Shown: in pieces, positions 19,332-28,683 of the stretch
How the letters are laid out: each line of letters opens with the position of its first letter
Position numbering within the stretch: position 1 is the stretch's first letter
Assembly (NCBI RefSeq): GCF_003290085.1
Contig: NZ_QMKJ01000001.1
Span: forward strand, 1,008,816-1,072,815
Direction: 5' to 3'
Length of the DNA stretch: 64,000 bases
From: Aliidiomarina sp. B3213
Lineage (GTDB): Bacteria; Pseudomonadota; Gammaproteobacteria; Enterobacterales; Alteromonadaceae
Position numbers and translations under genes: made by a program
Notes under the pieces: model-generated
What the model saw: only the letters and a program-made list of their open reading frames with translations
Told to the model about the DNA's origin: nothing
The model's database searches: none

Positions 19332-20473
19332 AAATAGCGTCTGTTGTCTCTGCTTTTGCGCTCTTATGGTCTGCCTTGGTTCCTGCTCAAGCTCAGTTAC
19401 AAGCTACCCATGCAACACCTTTGCTCGAGCAACTTGACTCACCATGGGGTATCTCATTTCTAGATGAGCAAAAGTTCGTGTTTACTGAGAGAAGCGGTAC
19501 TCTAGTTGTTGCCTCGCTTACGCCAGAGAATAATGCCGAAATACTCGCGCGCATTAACGTGTCTAATGTCATTCCTGATATTTTCGTCAATGCCCAAGCT
19601 GGATTGTTCGACGTTCTCAATATAACCAAAAATGAAAGTGAAAACCTGCAACTATTACTTAGCTATGCATGTGGAGTAAGCAGTGCAAATCAAACCTGTG
19701 TGGCAAGGACAGAACTTACGAAAGATTTAGAGCTTGAAAATACCACCGTAATATTTCGAGCAACCCCCACCAAAAAAGGTGCTGCACACTTTGGCGGAAG
19801 ACTGTTGCAACTCCCCGACTCAACCATTTTGGTCACGCTAGGCGACGGCTTTGATTATCGTGAACAAGCGCAAGTAACTACAAATTTATTAGGAAGCATC
19901 GCTCGGATTGACACTTCTGGGCGAACCCCAAATAACAATCCTTTCATCGGTACAGAAAACGCAGCCCCTAATTTGTTTTCATATGGTCACCGAAACGTAC
20001 AAGGTATTGCCTATCACGCCGAATGGAATGCCATTTTGAGCACCGAACATGGACCAAGAGGTGGTGACGAGTTAAACCATATTAGAGGCGGTCGCAATTA
20101 TGGTTGGCCCCTCCTAACTAACGGTGTTGATTACACTGGCGCTATGATTACGCCATACCGAGACTTACCCGGTATGGAACCACCACTATATGACTGGACA
20201 CCGTCAATTGCGCCAGCCGGACTTACACTTTTTGAAAATACAGCCCTCATTCCAGCACTCGCGGCGCGGAAGATAACAGCTTTAACGCTTAGTCAGCGTG
20301 GCCAGCAGATAAGTGTTTTAAATGAATACGACTTAGTCAGTGAGAGCACTGATATTACATGGAACCACAGAGTTAGAGATATAGAGTTACACCCAACGAA
20401 GTCTTCTATCTTAGTTTTAGTTGACGGTACCGACGGGCAAATTATTGAACTTGAAATAACGGACGCACCATGA
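19328..20473 (+). CDS. PQQ-dependent soluble aldose sugar dehydrogenase family protein
   Basis: A 381-residue secreted beta-propeller protein of the soluble glucose/aldose sugar dehydrogenase (GSDH, YliI-like) family. The signal peptide ends near VPAQAQ (residue 23). Family segments are LDSPWGISFLDEQKFVFTER, HFGGRLLQLPDSTILVTLGDG, FSYGHRNVQGIAYH and EHGPRGGDELNHIRGGRNYGWP, which include the PQQ- and Ca-binding loops. It would oxidise sugars or related alcohols in the periplasm. It sits between the membrane protein and the aldehyde dehydrogenase, with 4-base overlaps on both sides, so the three form a tight operon. Substrate is unknown. Confidence 0.82.
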   Translation: MKIASVVSAFALLWSALVPAQAQLQATHATPLLEQLDSPWGISFLDEQKFVFTERSGTLVVASLTPENNAEILARINVSNVIPDIFVNAQAGLFDVLNITKNESENLQLLLSYACGVSSANQTCVARTELTKDLELENTTVIFRATPTKKGAAHFGGRLLQLPDSTILVTLGDGFDYREQAQVTTNLLGSIARIDTSGRTPNNNPFIGTENAAPNLFSYGHRNVQGIAYHAEWNAILSTEHGPRGGDELNHIRGGRNYGWPLLTNGVDYTGAMITPYRDLPGMEPPLYDWTPSIAPAGLTLFENTALIPALAARKITALTLSQRGQQISVLNEYDLVSESTDITWNHRVRDIELHPTKSSILVLVDGTDGQIIELEITDAP

Positions 20474-21867
20474 CCATTAACGAACAAGATATGCAAGAAC
20501 ACTTTGTTAAACTTCAGTCCACATTTTTAAGCCAAAGAACGCTTTCTCGTGATTGGCGAATTCGCCAACTCGAGCAAATTGAAAAGCTGCTCAATAATCA
20601 TGTTGAAGAGTGGAAACAGGTACTATTTGAAGACTTAGGCAAGCAAGCCACTGAAGCTTGGAGCACTGAAATAGGTTATCTACTGAAAGATATTCGCCAT
20701 ACCAAGCGTCATTTGAAGAAATGGATGAAGCCGAAGAGGGTTTCTAGTCCAATTGCCATTGCCCCTGCTCGCTCGAAGTTACTCCCTACGCCTAAAGGTA
20801 CTGTTGCAGTATTCGGCGCTTGGAATTACCCGTTACAATTAACACTAAGCCCTGTTGTTGCAGCCATTGCAGCGGGCAATACCGTGTGTATTAAGCCCTC
20901 CGAAGTGTCTCCTGCAACCAGCCAGTTAATTGTAAAACTATGCAACCGCTACTTAGACTCAGAAGCTATCTGGGCAGTGGAAGGCGACGCAGCAATCGCA
21001 GCTCAGCTCCTCAATTTACCTTTTGACCATATCTTCTTTACGGGAGGCAGTCAGATTGGCAAGAAAGTTATGCACGCCGCAGCGAATCATTTGTCTTCGG
21101 TCACATTAGAGCTTGGCGGAAAAAGCCCCGTAATCGTCTCCAAACATACCGACCTTGAAGTCACCGCTAGGCGAATTGTTTGGGGCAAATTTATGAATGC
21201 TGGGCAAACCTGTATTGCTCCCGACTATATTCTAGTGGAAAAAAGTGTCCATGAAGCTTTAACGCAAGCCCTCAAAGCTGCCATTAAAGAGCTTTATGGT
21301 GAAAATATTAAGGAGAGCCGAGACTACGGAAGAATTGTTTCCGAGCGTCACCACCAACGTCTTGCGAAGCTACTTTCAGACCCAGAACTTCAACACGCAA
21401 AAATATGGGGCGGAGAACAAGACGCAGAAAGTCGCTATTTTGCGCCAGCAATCATTGACCAATGCCCTGTCGATGCATCAGTCATGCAAGAAGAAATATT
21501 TGGTCCATTGCTACCCATTATCCCTGTTTCCGACTTCACAGAAGCGCTGGCATTTATTCAAGCCCGCCCTCACCCACTAGCCTGTTACCTGTTCTCCAGC
21601 CTACAAAGCGAACAAAACAGAGTAGAAAAACTAATTCGCTGTGGCTCTCTTTGTATAAACGACACCATGGTCTTTATGCTTAATCCGAACCTCCCGTTTG
21701 GAGGTGTGGGTGAAAGTGGTATGGGGTCCTATCACGGCAAGTATGGGTTCGACACTTTCTCGCACCAAAAACCTGTAGTTACGCGTAAATTTATCCTGGA
21801 CATCGACGTTCGTTACCCACCATACACAGAATGGAAGCAAAAGATTCTGAAGAAGCTCTTAGGTTAA
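20470..21867 (+). CDS. Aldehyde dehydrogenase of the ALDH3/coniferyl aldehyde dehydrogenase type
   Basis: A 465-residue NAD(P)-dependent aldehyde dehydrogenase lacking an N-terminal targeting signal. The conserved segments are FGAWNYPLQLTLSPVVAAIAAGNTVCIKPSE, FTGGSQIGKKVM, the glutamate motif LELGGKSP, the catalytic cysteine in NAGQTCIAPDY and EEIFGPLLP. The short length and the GQTCIAPDY motif fit class 3 enzymes such as coniferyl aldehyde dehydrogenase CalB. The start codon overlaps the preceding stop by 4 bases. It may oxidise an aldehyde generated by the neighbouring dehydrogenase or from lipid oxidation; the substrate is not defined. Confidence 0.88.
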   Translation: MTINEQDMQEHFVKLQSTFLSQRTLSRDWRIRQLEQIEKLLNNHVEEWKQVLFEDLGKQATEAWSTEIGYLLKDIRHTKRHLKKWMKPKRVSSPIAIAPARSKLLPTPKGTVAVFGAWNYPLQLTLSPVVAAIAAGNTVCIKPSEVSPATSQLIVKLCNRYLDSEAIWAVEGDAAIAAQLLNLPFDHIFFTGGSQIGKKVMHAAANHLSSVTLELGGKSPVIVSKHTDLEVTARRIVWGKFMNAGQTCIAPDYILVEKSVHEALTQALKAAIKELYGENIKESRDYGRIVSERHHQRLAKLLSDPELQHAKIWGGEQDAESRYFAPAIIDQCPVDASVMQEEIFGPLLPIIPVSDFTEALAFIQARPHPLACYLFSSLQSEQNRVEKLIRCGSLCINDTMVFMLNPNLPFGGVGESGMGSYHGKYGFDTFSHQKPVVTRKFILDIDVRYPPYTEWKQKILKKLLG

Positions 21868-21957
21868 CTGCGGAAACAAAAGGTTGAATGCTTAGGGTTC
21901 GTCCCCATTTACAGAGCACAAAACAAGAGAAATGAATATAGACCACGAGGCGATGAA

Positions 21958-22812
21958 GTGAACGCGAACAATATTGTAAATTTAACAGCTCAAAACGCTA
22001 AAGAAGTACTGATTGATCAAGCTGAAGGCAAAGTTGTTTTAATCGACTTTTGGGCAGACTGGTGCGAACCATGCAAACAGCTCCTTCCTATACTTGAAAA
22101 AATTGCTGCCGATTACTCAGACAACTTAATTCTAGCGAAAGTAGACTGTGAAGCAGAACAAGCGCTTGCAGGTCAATTTCAAATACGTAACTTGCCAACC
22201 CTAATGGTATTTAAAGACGGGCAACCGGTCGACGGTTTGGCAGGCGCACAGCCAGAACAAGCTATCCGTGAAATGTTGAGCAAACACTTGCCTCAACCTG
22301 AAGACGACGCTCTGAAAAACGCTAAGGAAGCTTTAGCGAACGACGATGCCGACACCGCGTACACACAAGCAAAGTTAGCTGTAGATTTAAATCCAACTAA
22401 TCATGACGCTGTGCTGGTATTGGCGCATGCTGCGGCGAAAGTAGGCCATACGGAACAGGCAAAAGAATTATTAGCGCAACTTTCCATAAGTCACCAAAGT
22501 GAACCTGAGTATCAACAAGTGCAGGCCATTATCCAACTTGCGGAAGAGGCTGCCGACAGCCCTGAAATTAGAGCACTAGAGGAGCAAGTTAAAGCTGCAC
22601 CAGACGACTTAGCGTTACAGTCGCAACTCTCCGTTCAGTATTTCCAAGTGAAGCGCTACGAAGAAGCCCTAGCAATGGCATTAACACTGTGGAAAGCCGA
22701 GCGCAGTAACGACGAATTTAAGAAACACTTATTAGATATGATTAATAATTTACCAGAAGGTGATCCACTCGCCTCAACGTACCGTAAAAAAGTGTACAGT
22801 ATGCTTTATTAG
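21958..22812 (+). CDS. cnoX: Thioredoxin-TPR co-chaperone CnoX (YbbN)
   Basis: A 284-residue protein with an N-terminal thioredoxin fold (about 5-110) and C-terminal TPR-like helical repeats (about 115-284). This is the arrangement of CnoX, a holdase that protects proteins from oxidation and passes them to GroEL/DnaK. The active site reads WADWCEPCK with C36 and C39, a complete CxxC, whereas E. coli CnoX lacks a full pair. Start is a GTG at 21958 with GAGG seven bases upstream; upstream ATGs are out of frame. A strong intrinsic terminator follows at 22837. Confidence 0.9.
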   Translation: MNANNIVNLTAQNAKEVLIDQAEGKVVLIDFWADWCEPCKQLLPILEKIAADYSDNLILAKVDCEAEQALAGQFQIRNLPTLMVFKDGQPVDGLAGAQPEQAIREMLSKHLPQPEDDALKNAKEALANDDADTAYTQAKLAVDLNPTNHDAVLVLAHAAAKVGHTEQAKELLAQLSISHQSEPEYQQVQAIIQLAEEAADSPEIRALEEQVKAAPDDLALQSQLSVQYFQVKRYEEALAMALTLWKAERSNDEFKKHLLDMINNLPEGDPLASTYRKKVYSMLY

Positions 22813-22836
22813 CTACTGTTCGCTAGCAACGAGATT

Positions 22837-22869
22837 GAGCCGACATCCCCTTGTCGGCTCCTTTTTTTT
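22837..22869 (+). terminator. Intrinsic terminator after cnoX
   Basis: A perfect 9-base-pair stem (GAGCCGACA / TGTCGGCTC) with a 6-base loop is followed directly by C and a run of eight T. It begins 24 bases after the cnoX stop. Confidence 0.93.
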
Positions 22870-22895
22870 AAGTTCAACATTTTCTCGGTTACCTT

Positions 22896-23267
22896 ATGAC
22901 CGGCAAATATTATCCCTTTCGGAGCAAAACTAAGCGCTCCGGAGACAGAGAAAAAACAGAAGCCCCTCTTGCGTACTTCGAGAAAGCACTCGCGGCGCTG
23001 CAAGCCAACCCAGAGAAAGTCAAAACTCTGAAAGCGAACCTTGCTCACTACGAGAAACAACAATTTCTACCAAAGAGTGCCAAAGTTGCGCTGAAAAGAT
23101 ATAGTTATCTTTTAGCTCTTACAAACAGTGTCGATGAAATTACCAAGTGGGTTCTTCAAGACAGCTATGAAGGGCAAAGATTCAGACAATTTCCATTGAT
23201 TTTTAAGGGTGTTATCAACGATGAGTTCGAGTCAGGAAGCCAATTACCTACTAAGGATGAGAAATAA
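22896..23267 (+). CDS. Hypothetical protein, 123 residues
   Basis: An open frame of 123 residues, strongly basic at the N-terminus (YPFRSKTKRSGDREK) and then mostly helical. It contains a run with alternating charged residues (YFEKALAALQANPEKVKTLKANLAHYEK). I recognise no family. It begins 27 bases after the cnoX terminator and overlaps the downstream DUF4442 gene by 47 bases. Ribosome site support is weak. Codon use resembles the neighbours, and no other gene explains this interval, so I keep it as a probable gene. Confidence 0.5.
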   Translation: MTGKYYPFRSKTKRSGDREKTEAPLAYFEKALAALQANPEKVKTLKANLAHYEKQQFLPKSAKVALKRYSYLLALTNSVDEITKWVLQDSYEGQRFRQFPLIFKGVINDEFESGSQLPTKDEK

Positions 23268-23703
23268 GTGTCTGGCACTTCCTTTTGGTAAGTACATATT
23301 TTCCAAACTGTTTGCCAGTAAGGCCCCTTATTTCAAAACCATTAAACCTGTTATCGAGCAAATGCGCCCCGGCTACTGTGAACTCACGTTTAAAAAACGT
23401 AAGCCAGTGCTTAATCACATCGGTACCGTTCATGCCATTGCATTATGTAATGGTTTGGAAATGGCCATGGGTGCAATGGCAGAGTCATCTATACCCAAGC
23501 ACTTGCGTTGGATACCGAAAGGCATGAACATCAATTATACGGCCAAAGCAAACAGTGATATTACGGTGGTAGCCGAGTTGCCCAACGACGCTTGGCAAGA
23601 AGGTGATGTTGCTGTGCCCGTTTATGCGAAAAGAGAAGACGGAACGAAAGTGATCGAAGGCGAAATTATTCTTTATGTATCCGCCAAACCAGCAAGAAAA
23701 TGA
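23221..23703 (+). CDS. DUF4442 hotdog-fold protein
   Basis: A 160-residue protein of the DUF4442 group, a hotdog fold related to acyl-CoA thioesterases. Recognisable stretches are YFKTIKPVIEQMRPGYCELTFKKRKPVLNHIGTVHAIALCNGLEMAMG (described here by its start and end positions, residues about 34-81) and MNINYTAKANSDITVVAE. I take the ATG at 23221 rather than 23209. It overlaps the preceding small frame by 47 bases and the following tmcA frame by 29 bases. A thioesterase activity is possible but is not shown by clear catalytic residues. Confidence 0.75.
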   Translation: MSSSQEANYLLRMRNKCLALPFGKYIFSKLFASKAPYFKTIKPVIEQMRPGYCELTFKKRKPVLNHIGTVHAIALCNGLEMAMGAMAESSIPKHLRWIPKGMNINYTAKANSDITVVAELPNDAWQEGDVAVPVYAKREDGTKVIEGEIILYVSAKPARK

Positions 23704-25708
23704 ACCTTTTCAGGGTTCATTAGTAGGCTTCTATCGGTGCATAAGTGAGCGTAATCACCGCTCACTTATTTTGTGGTTTCCACAATCAACAGCCTCTGCA
23801 GAACAAGTTAAACGTCAACTTGAACGTCATAACAGCCTGCTGATAACCAACACTAGTCAGTTTAAGTCGTTACTTGGGACAGAGCGAACTTTGCTGCATT
23901 GTCGATTCGACCATAATTGGAATGCCAGCGCATGGGCAGCCTGCACCGCTACAGTTGTGGGCAAAGGGGTCATTATTGTTGAGGTTACTTCGGCACTTCT
24001 AGAAACTCACTCTTGGCAGCACTTAGCGAGTTACTGGAACTTTGAAACGACCTTTATTTGCAGGGAAGACAGGGAACTTAACGACTTTCTTGAGCACTGG
24101 TCTGAACCCGAAATAGATTCCAGATTTCACCCTACTCAGTCTCAAAACAATGTCATTGGCATACTAGACCAACAGCAAAAACAGCACCCGCACAGCGCCT
24201 TTTTGCTTTATGCAGCGCGTGGCCGAGGAAAAACCTCAACATTGGCGCATTGGTGCAAACAATTACCCGGTGAAACTCGAGTATTTATCTCAGCTCCCTC
24301 TAAATTACAGTCACGCAAAATCATCGACGCATGCGCCCACCTTGATTGGCAGTTCCTCGCGCCTGAAGACATTGAGCATTATCAGGAATGCGCAGAACCG
24401 TCAGATATTTTAATCGTTGACGAAGCAGCAACCTTACCGTTTATTGCACAGATGGGGTTGCTACAACACCCAGGCTTTTTAGTTTTAGCTACTACGACAG
24501 AGGGTTACGAGTTCGCGGGTAGAGGCTTTCAAATCAAATACGAGCATCAGCTAAAACAACACTTTCCTTTTGTTTCGAGAGAATGGCTTCACCAACCAAT
24601 GCGTTGGAATCTAAATGATCCAGTTGAGGACACAACCTTTAAAGCGTTCGCATTGCGCAGTGAATGGGAGGAGAGTTTAGCGCTGGAAACGGTTCCAACG
24701 CCATTGCTCACGAGTGATATTTCTTACCGTATTTGCCACGCTCATGAATTAAGCAGCGAAGAAAAGGAGTCTTGTTTTTCCTTGCTCGTCGATGCTCATT
24801 ACCAAACTAGCCCTAACGACTTTAAGCTGCTGCTCGATAACCCGAACCAATACCTTGTTTTGCAAAAGCGAGGTCCACTGCTGATTGGTGTCGCGTGGTT
24901 AAGTGAAGAAGGTCCACTGATCAGTGACTTAATCGACCCTATTACTAAGGGAAAGAGGCGCCCACAAGGTAACTTGCTACCACAAACCTTCTGTTATTAT
25001 TTAAAACGCCCTGTCCTCGCTTCAATGCGCCATATTCGAGTGGTACGGATAGCCACCCATCCAAGTTTACGTCGTAAAGGGTTGGGCTATGGATTACTCG
25101 CTCGAATTCAATATTGGTCAAAAGAAAGAAATATCGAATCGGTCGGTACGAGTTTTGGTGCTACACCGGAGCTTATCGACTTTTGGCAGCAAAGTGGCTA
25201 CATACCGCTACGATTAGGACAAAAGCTCGACCCCGCAAGTGGTCGCTCATCCGCTGTATTCGTATACCCGTTAACAAAACGAATGCACATCTATGTACGG
25301 GAACTTTCTTCATTATTCGTAACGGAACTTCATGCACGTATACACAGCCTAGAGTTAAGTAATGAAGATGAAATAAGACATCGTGCGCGTGCCGACATTA
25401 TTCTACCCTTGCTGAAAAGTATTCCGTTTAACGAGCGACCGGAAGCTTCGCAAATTAGGCGCTGGCAAGAATTAGGTAGAGCTTTCGTGAAAAAAGAGCT
25501 GAATTTCTACGACTATGCTCCTTGGTTGCAAGCCGCTCTTGTGAACAGTTGGATTCGCGTAGACGAAGAACAACAAACGCTGTTACAAGCTTTGGTAAGC
25601 GCCACAGACAATACCCAGGTGGCTAAAATAATGAAAGCTGAAAGTAAAACTAAAGGAATGGAGCAGCTTCGTTCCCTCTGTTTACAGTTTCACCATTCGG
25701 ACGTTTAA
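23675..25708 (+). CDS. tmcA: tRNA(Met) cytidine acetyltransferase TmcA
   Basis: A 677-residue RNA acetyltransferase that forms N4-acetylcytidine at the wobble base C34 of elongator tRNA-Met, using acetyl-CoA and ATP. The central RecA-like helicase module has Walker A AARGRGKTS (about 180-188) and Walker B ILIVDEAATLPF. A GNAT domain follows with RIATHPSLRRKGLGYGL. The C-terminal tRNA-binding region includes the SFGATPELIDFW motif. The domain order and length match E. coli TmcA. The start overlaps the DUF4442 frame by 29 bases, and the N-terminal boundary is uncertain by a few residues. Confidence 0.92.
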   Translation: MYPPNQQENEPFQGSLVGFYRCISERNHRSLILWFPQSTASAEQVKRQLERHNSLLITNTSQFKSLLGTERTLLHCRFDHNWNASAWAACTATVVGKGVIIVEVTSALLETHSWQHLASYWNFETTFICREDRELNDFLEHWSEPEIDSRFHPTQSQNNVIGILDQQQKQHPHSAFLLYAARGRGKTSTLAHWCKQLPGETRVFISAPSKLQSRKIIDACAHLDWQFLAPEDIEHYQECAEPSDILIVDEAATLPFIAQMGLLQHPGFLVLATTTEGYEFAGRGFQIKYEHQLKQHFPFVSREWLHQPMRWNLNDPVEDTTFKAFALRSEWEESLALETVPTPLLTSDISYRICHAHELSSEEKESCFSLLVDAHYQTSPNDFKLLLDNPNQYLVLQKRGPLLIGVAWLSEEGPLISDLIDPITKGKRRPQGNLLPQTFCYYLKRPVLASMRHIRVVRIATHPSLRRKGLGYGLLARIQYWSKERNIESVGTSFGATPELIDFWQQSGYIPLRLGQKLDPASGRSSAVFVYPLTKRMHIYVRELSSLFVTELHARIHSLELSNEDEIRHRARADIILPLLKSIPFNERPEASQIRRWQELGRAFVKKELNFYDYAPWLQAALVNSWIRVDEEQQTLLQALVSATDNTQVAKIMKAESKTKGMEQLRSLCLQFHHSDV

Positions 25709-25859
25709 ATAGTCTGTTGTTTTCATGACAAAAGATTGCATTTGTACGTGGTGGTAGGCACAATCGCCGCCAAAATTATTGGCAGTTTATTTTTCTGAAG
25801 AATTTCACTAATTTCGTTCTATGCTTAATAGCTGAATGAACGCAAAAGAGGTTTAAAGA

Positions 25860-27062
25860 ATGTCTAGAGTATTAATTATTGGTGCCGGTGGAGTTGGCTC
25901 GGTAACCGTAAAGAAGTGCGCAAGTTTACCTGAATATTTTGACGAAATTCATTTAGCTTCTCGCACTGTTTCTAAGTGCGAACAACTACAAAAAGAAGTC
26001 GGTGCAGACCGCGTAGTCGGCGTATACGCTGTTGACGCAGACAACGTACCGGAACTTGTAGAGCTCATTAATAAAGTGAAGCCTGACTTGGTAATCAATC
26101 TAGCACTTCCATACCAAGACTTGCCTATCATGGACGCATGCCTTGAAACCGGAGTTCACTACTTAGACACGGCAAACTATGAGCCTAAAGATGTCGCTAA
26201 GTTTGAATACTCTTGGCAATGGGCGTACCACGACAAATTTAAAGAAGCTGGCTTAATGGCACTATTAGGCTCTGGCTTCGATCCGGGCGTAACCAACGTG
26301 TATACCGCTTACGCAGCAAAGCATTACTTCGACGAAATTCATTATTTGGACATTGTTGACTGTAACGGCGGAGATCACGGCCAAGCTTTTGCAACCAACT
26401 TCAACCCAGAAATTAATATTCGTGAAATTACCCAGCGCGGTAAATTCTGGGAAAACGGCGAATGGCATGAAACTGATCCAATCAGTGTCCGTGAAGACCT
26501 AGATTACCCAGGTGTGGGTGTTCGTGCTTCATACCTACTTTTCCATGAAGAGTTAGAGTCGCTCGTAAAGCACTTCCCAACCATTAAGCGTGCGCGTTTT
26601 TGGATGACCTTTGGCGACGCCTATTTGAACCATTTGCGTGTTCTTGAGGGCATTGGCATGACCTCTATTGAGCCAATTGACTTCAATGGACAAAAAATAG
26701 CGCCTCTAGAATTTTTAAAAGCGGTATTACCTAACCCAGGTTCACTAGCCGAAGGCTACGAAGGCAAGACCTGTATTGGAACCTACGTTACCGGTGTAAA
26801 AGATGGTAAAGAGAAAACTATCTTTATCTATAACAACTGTGACCATGCAGTATGTAACGAAGAAGTGGGCGCACAAGCAGTGTCTTACACTACTGGGGTA
26901 CCGGCCATGATTGGTGCGTCGCTTATGTTGCAAAACATTTGGATGAAACCAGGTGTTCACAACATGGAACAATTCGACCCAGATCCAATGATGGAACGTT
27001 TAAATAAATATGGTCTTCCATGGCAAGTTGTGGAAGATATCGAAAGCCCGTTTAAACGCTGA
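25860..27062 (+). CDS. Carboxynorspermidine/carboxyspermidine dehydrogenase (saccharopine dehydrogenase family)
   Basis: A 400-residue NAD(P)-dependent enzyme that condenses aspartate semialdehyde with a diamine to give carboxynorspermidine or carboxyspermidine. The N-terminal Rossmann motif is VLIIGAGGVGSVTVKKC. Other family blocks are HLASRTVSKCEQLQ, NLALPYQDLPIMDACLETGVHYLDTANYEP and ALLGSGFDPGVTNVY. The ribosome site AAGAGG precedes the ATG. The following gene, nspC, completes the two-step pathway and starts 46 bases downstream. Whether the product is norspermidine or spermidine depends on the available diamine. Confidence 0.92.
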   Translation: MSRVLIIGAGGVGSVTVKKCASLPEYFDEIHLASRTVSKCEQLQKEVGADRVVGVYAVDADNVPELVELINKVKPDLVINLALPYQDLPIMDACLETGVHYLDTANYEPKDVAKFEYSWQWAYHDKFKEAGLMALLGSGFDPGVTNVYTAYAAKHYFDEIHYLDIVDCNGGDHGQAFATNFNPEINIREITQRGKFWENGEWHETDPISVREDLDYPGVGVRASYLLFHEELESLVKHFPTIKRARFWMTFGDAYLNHLRVLEGIGMTSIEPIDFNGQKIAPLEFLKAVLPNPGSLAEGYEGKTCIGTYVTGVKDGKEKTIFIYNNCDHAVCNEEVGAQAVSYTTGVPAMIGASLMLQNIWMKPGVHNMEQFDPDPMMERLNKYGLPWQVVEDIESPFKR

Positions 27063-27108
27063 TTTTAAGTAGTAAATACCCATACCGAACGCAAATAGAG
27101 AGACTTAA

Positions 27109-28266
27109 ATGGACCATAACGAAGCAACCCTATTGTCGCCAGTGATTCCGTCACCTTGCTACGTGCTGGAAGAAGCGAAGCTAATTCGCAATCTTGAGCT
27201 TATGCAAAGAGTGCAACAAGAAAGCGGTGCCGAAATTATTTTGGCACTGAAAGGGTTTTCGATGTGGTCTAGTTTCTCTACGGTGCGCCAATATTTAGCA
27301 GGTTGTACAGCCAGTTCGGTATGGGAAGCTGAGCTAGCAGCAGATACCTTCGGTAAGGAAGTTCACGCATATTCACCAGCGTATAAGGCTAGTGAAATGG
27401 GTCGCTTGCTAGAGCTGTGTAATCACATCTCGTTTAACAGCATTACTCAGCTTGAGCGTTACCAAGATGAGGCTGTAGCGGCAGATGTTTCTGTGGGCAT
27501 TCGCATTAACCCAGAGCAACAAGAAGCTGAAACCGAACTTTATGACCCCTCCGCGCCTGGCTCTCGTTTAGGCATTAGAGCAGAGCAACTTGAAGGTGTT
27601 GACCTCTCAAAAGTGGAAGGCTTTCATGTCCACAACTTATGCGAGTGTAACTCTTTTGCACTGGAGAGAACTCTAGCCGCTGTAGAGAAAAACTTCGAGA
27701 AATACTTACCACAACTCAAGTGGATTAACTTGGGCGGCGGACACTTAATGACTCGCAAAGGGTACGACGTTGAGCATTTAATTACTCAACTGAAACGACT
27801 CAAAGAAAAGTACGGCGTTCATGTCATTCTAGAGCCTGGCTCTGCGGTAGCTTGGCAAACAGGTCCTTTAGTGTGTGAAGTAGTCGATATCGTTGAGAAC
27901 CAAGGGAAGGTACTCATTTTAGACATTTCAGTAACGGCGCACATGCCAGATGTATTGGAAATGCCTTATCGCCCCGTACTTACGTTTAAAGGGGAAAATG
28001 GCGGCGAAGCCGGAGAAAAGCCGTTCACTTACCGTATTGGCGGAAACTCATGCCTTGCGGGCGACGTGATACCAGCATATAGCTTTTCTCATGAAATAGA
28101 GATTGGTGACCGTTTACTCTTCCAAGACATGATGCATTACACCATGGTGAAAACGAGCTTTTTTAACGGCGTAGAGCATCCGTCTATCGGAATTCTGAAA
28201 GCCGATGGTAACTTCGAGTTAAAGAGACAATTCACCTACCAAGACTTCAAAGCTCGCCTGTCTTGA
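27109..28266 (+). CDS. nspC: Carboxynorspermidine decarboxylase NspC
   Basis: A 385-residue PLP-dependent, alanine racemase-fold decarboxylase that removes CO2 from carboxynorspermidine or carboxyspermidine. The PLP lysine lies in the N-terminal ILALKGFSMWS segment. HVHNLCECNS and INLGGGHLMT bind the cofactor, and the C-terminal GNSCLAGD and YTMVKTSFFNG segments supply residues from the second subunit. An AGAGAG stretch lies before the ATG. It is cotranscribed with the dehydrogenase immediately upstream. Polyamines made this way affect biofilm formation in Vibrio; here the role is inferred. Confidence 0.92.
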   Translation: MDHNEATLLSPVIPSPCYVLEEAKLIRNLELMQRVQQESGAEIILALKGFSMWSSFSTVRQYLAGCTASSVWEAELAADTFGKEVHAYSPAYKASEMGRLLELCNHISFNSITQLERYQDEAVAADVSVGIRINPEQQEAETELYDPSAPGSRLGIRAEQLEGVDLSKVEGFHVHNLCECNSFALERTLAAVEKNFEKYLPQLKWINLGGGHLMTRKGYDVEHLITQLKRLKEKYGVHVILEPGSAVAWQTGPLVCEVVDIVENQGKVLILDISVTAHMPDVLEMPYRPVLTFKGENGGEAGEKPFTYRIGGNSCLAGDVIPAYSFSHEIEIGDRLLFQDMMHYTMVKTSFFNGVEHPSIGILKADGNFELKRQFTYQDFKARLS

Positions 28267-28282
28267 GTATCGACTTTACAAT

Positions 28283-28672
28283 TCAATCATCGTTGAGTGC
28301 GGATTGCTCCTCTTCACTAAGAGCACTTCGCACTTTTACCGTATCGTAAAACGATTGAATAGATGCAATCTTACCACCTTTTATTCGTAACCAGTCACAT
28401 GAAGGTACAGCACCCGCTGCGGTTTCATTCTCAAACCAAATAACCGCTTGCTCGTCTTCAGCCAGTACTCGCTTAATCACAAGCTTCTGAACACTTTTCT
28501 TAGCCATGGGTTCCACAATACTTAAATAGTGCTCCGTACCCACTAGGCTCCCGAAAGGACTGGAATGCTCAAAGTCCTCTGCTAAGTACTCTCGTAGCCA
28601 ATGCATGTCAAAATCAATCCAAGCTTGAATCCACCCTCGTGCAAGCTCTGTGGGGTCTAATGTATTTGTCAT
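28283..28672 (-). CDS. SnoaL/NTF2-like protein
   Basis: A 129-residue protein with the small alpha+beta cone fold of the SnoaL/NTF2 superfamily. It contains the pattern ARGWIQAWIDFDMHWLREYLAEDFEHSSPFG followed by DWLRIKGGKIASIQSFYD. Members serve as isomerases, hydrolases or ligand-binding domains, so the function is unresolved. It lies 11 bases downstream of a VOC-family gene on the same strand and is convergent with nspC. Confidence 0.65.
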   Translation of the reverse strand: MTNTLDPTELARGWIQAWIDFDMHWLREYLAEDFEHSSPFGSLVGTEHYLSIVEPMAKKSVQKLVIKRVLAEDEQAVIWFENETAAGAVPSCDWLRIKGGKIASIQSFYDTVKVRSALSEEEQSALNDD

Positions 28673-28683
28673 TTTAGAAAGCC

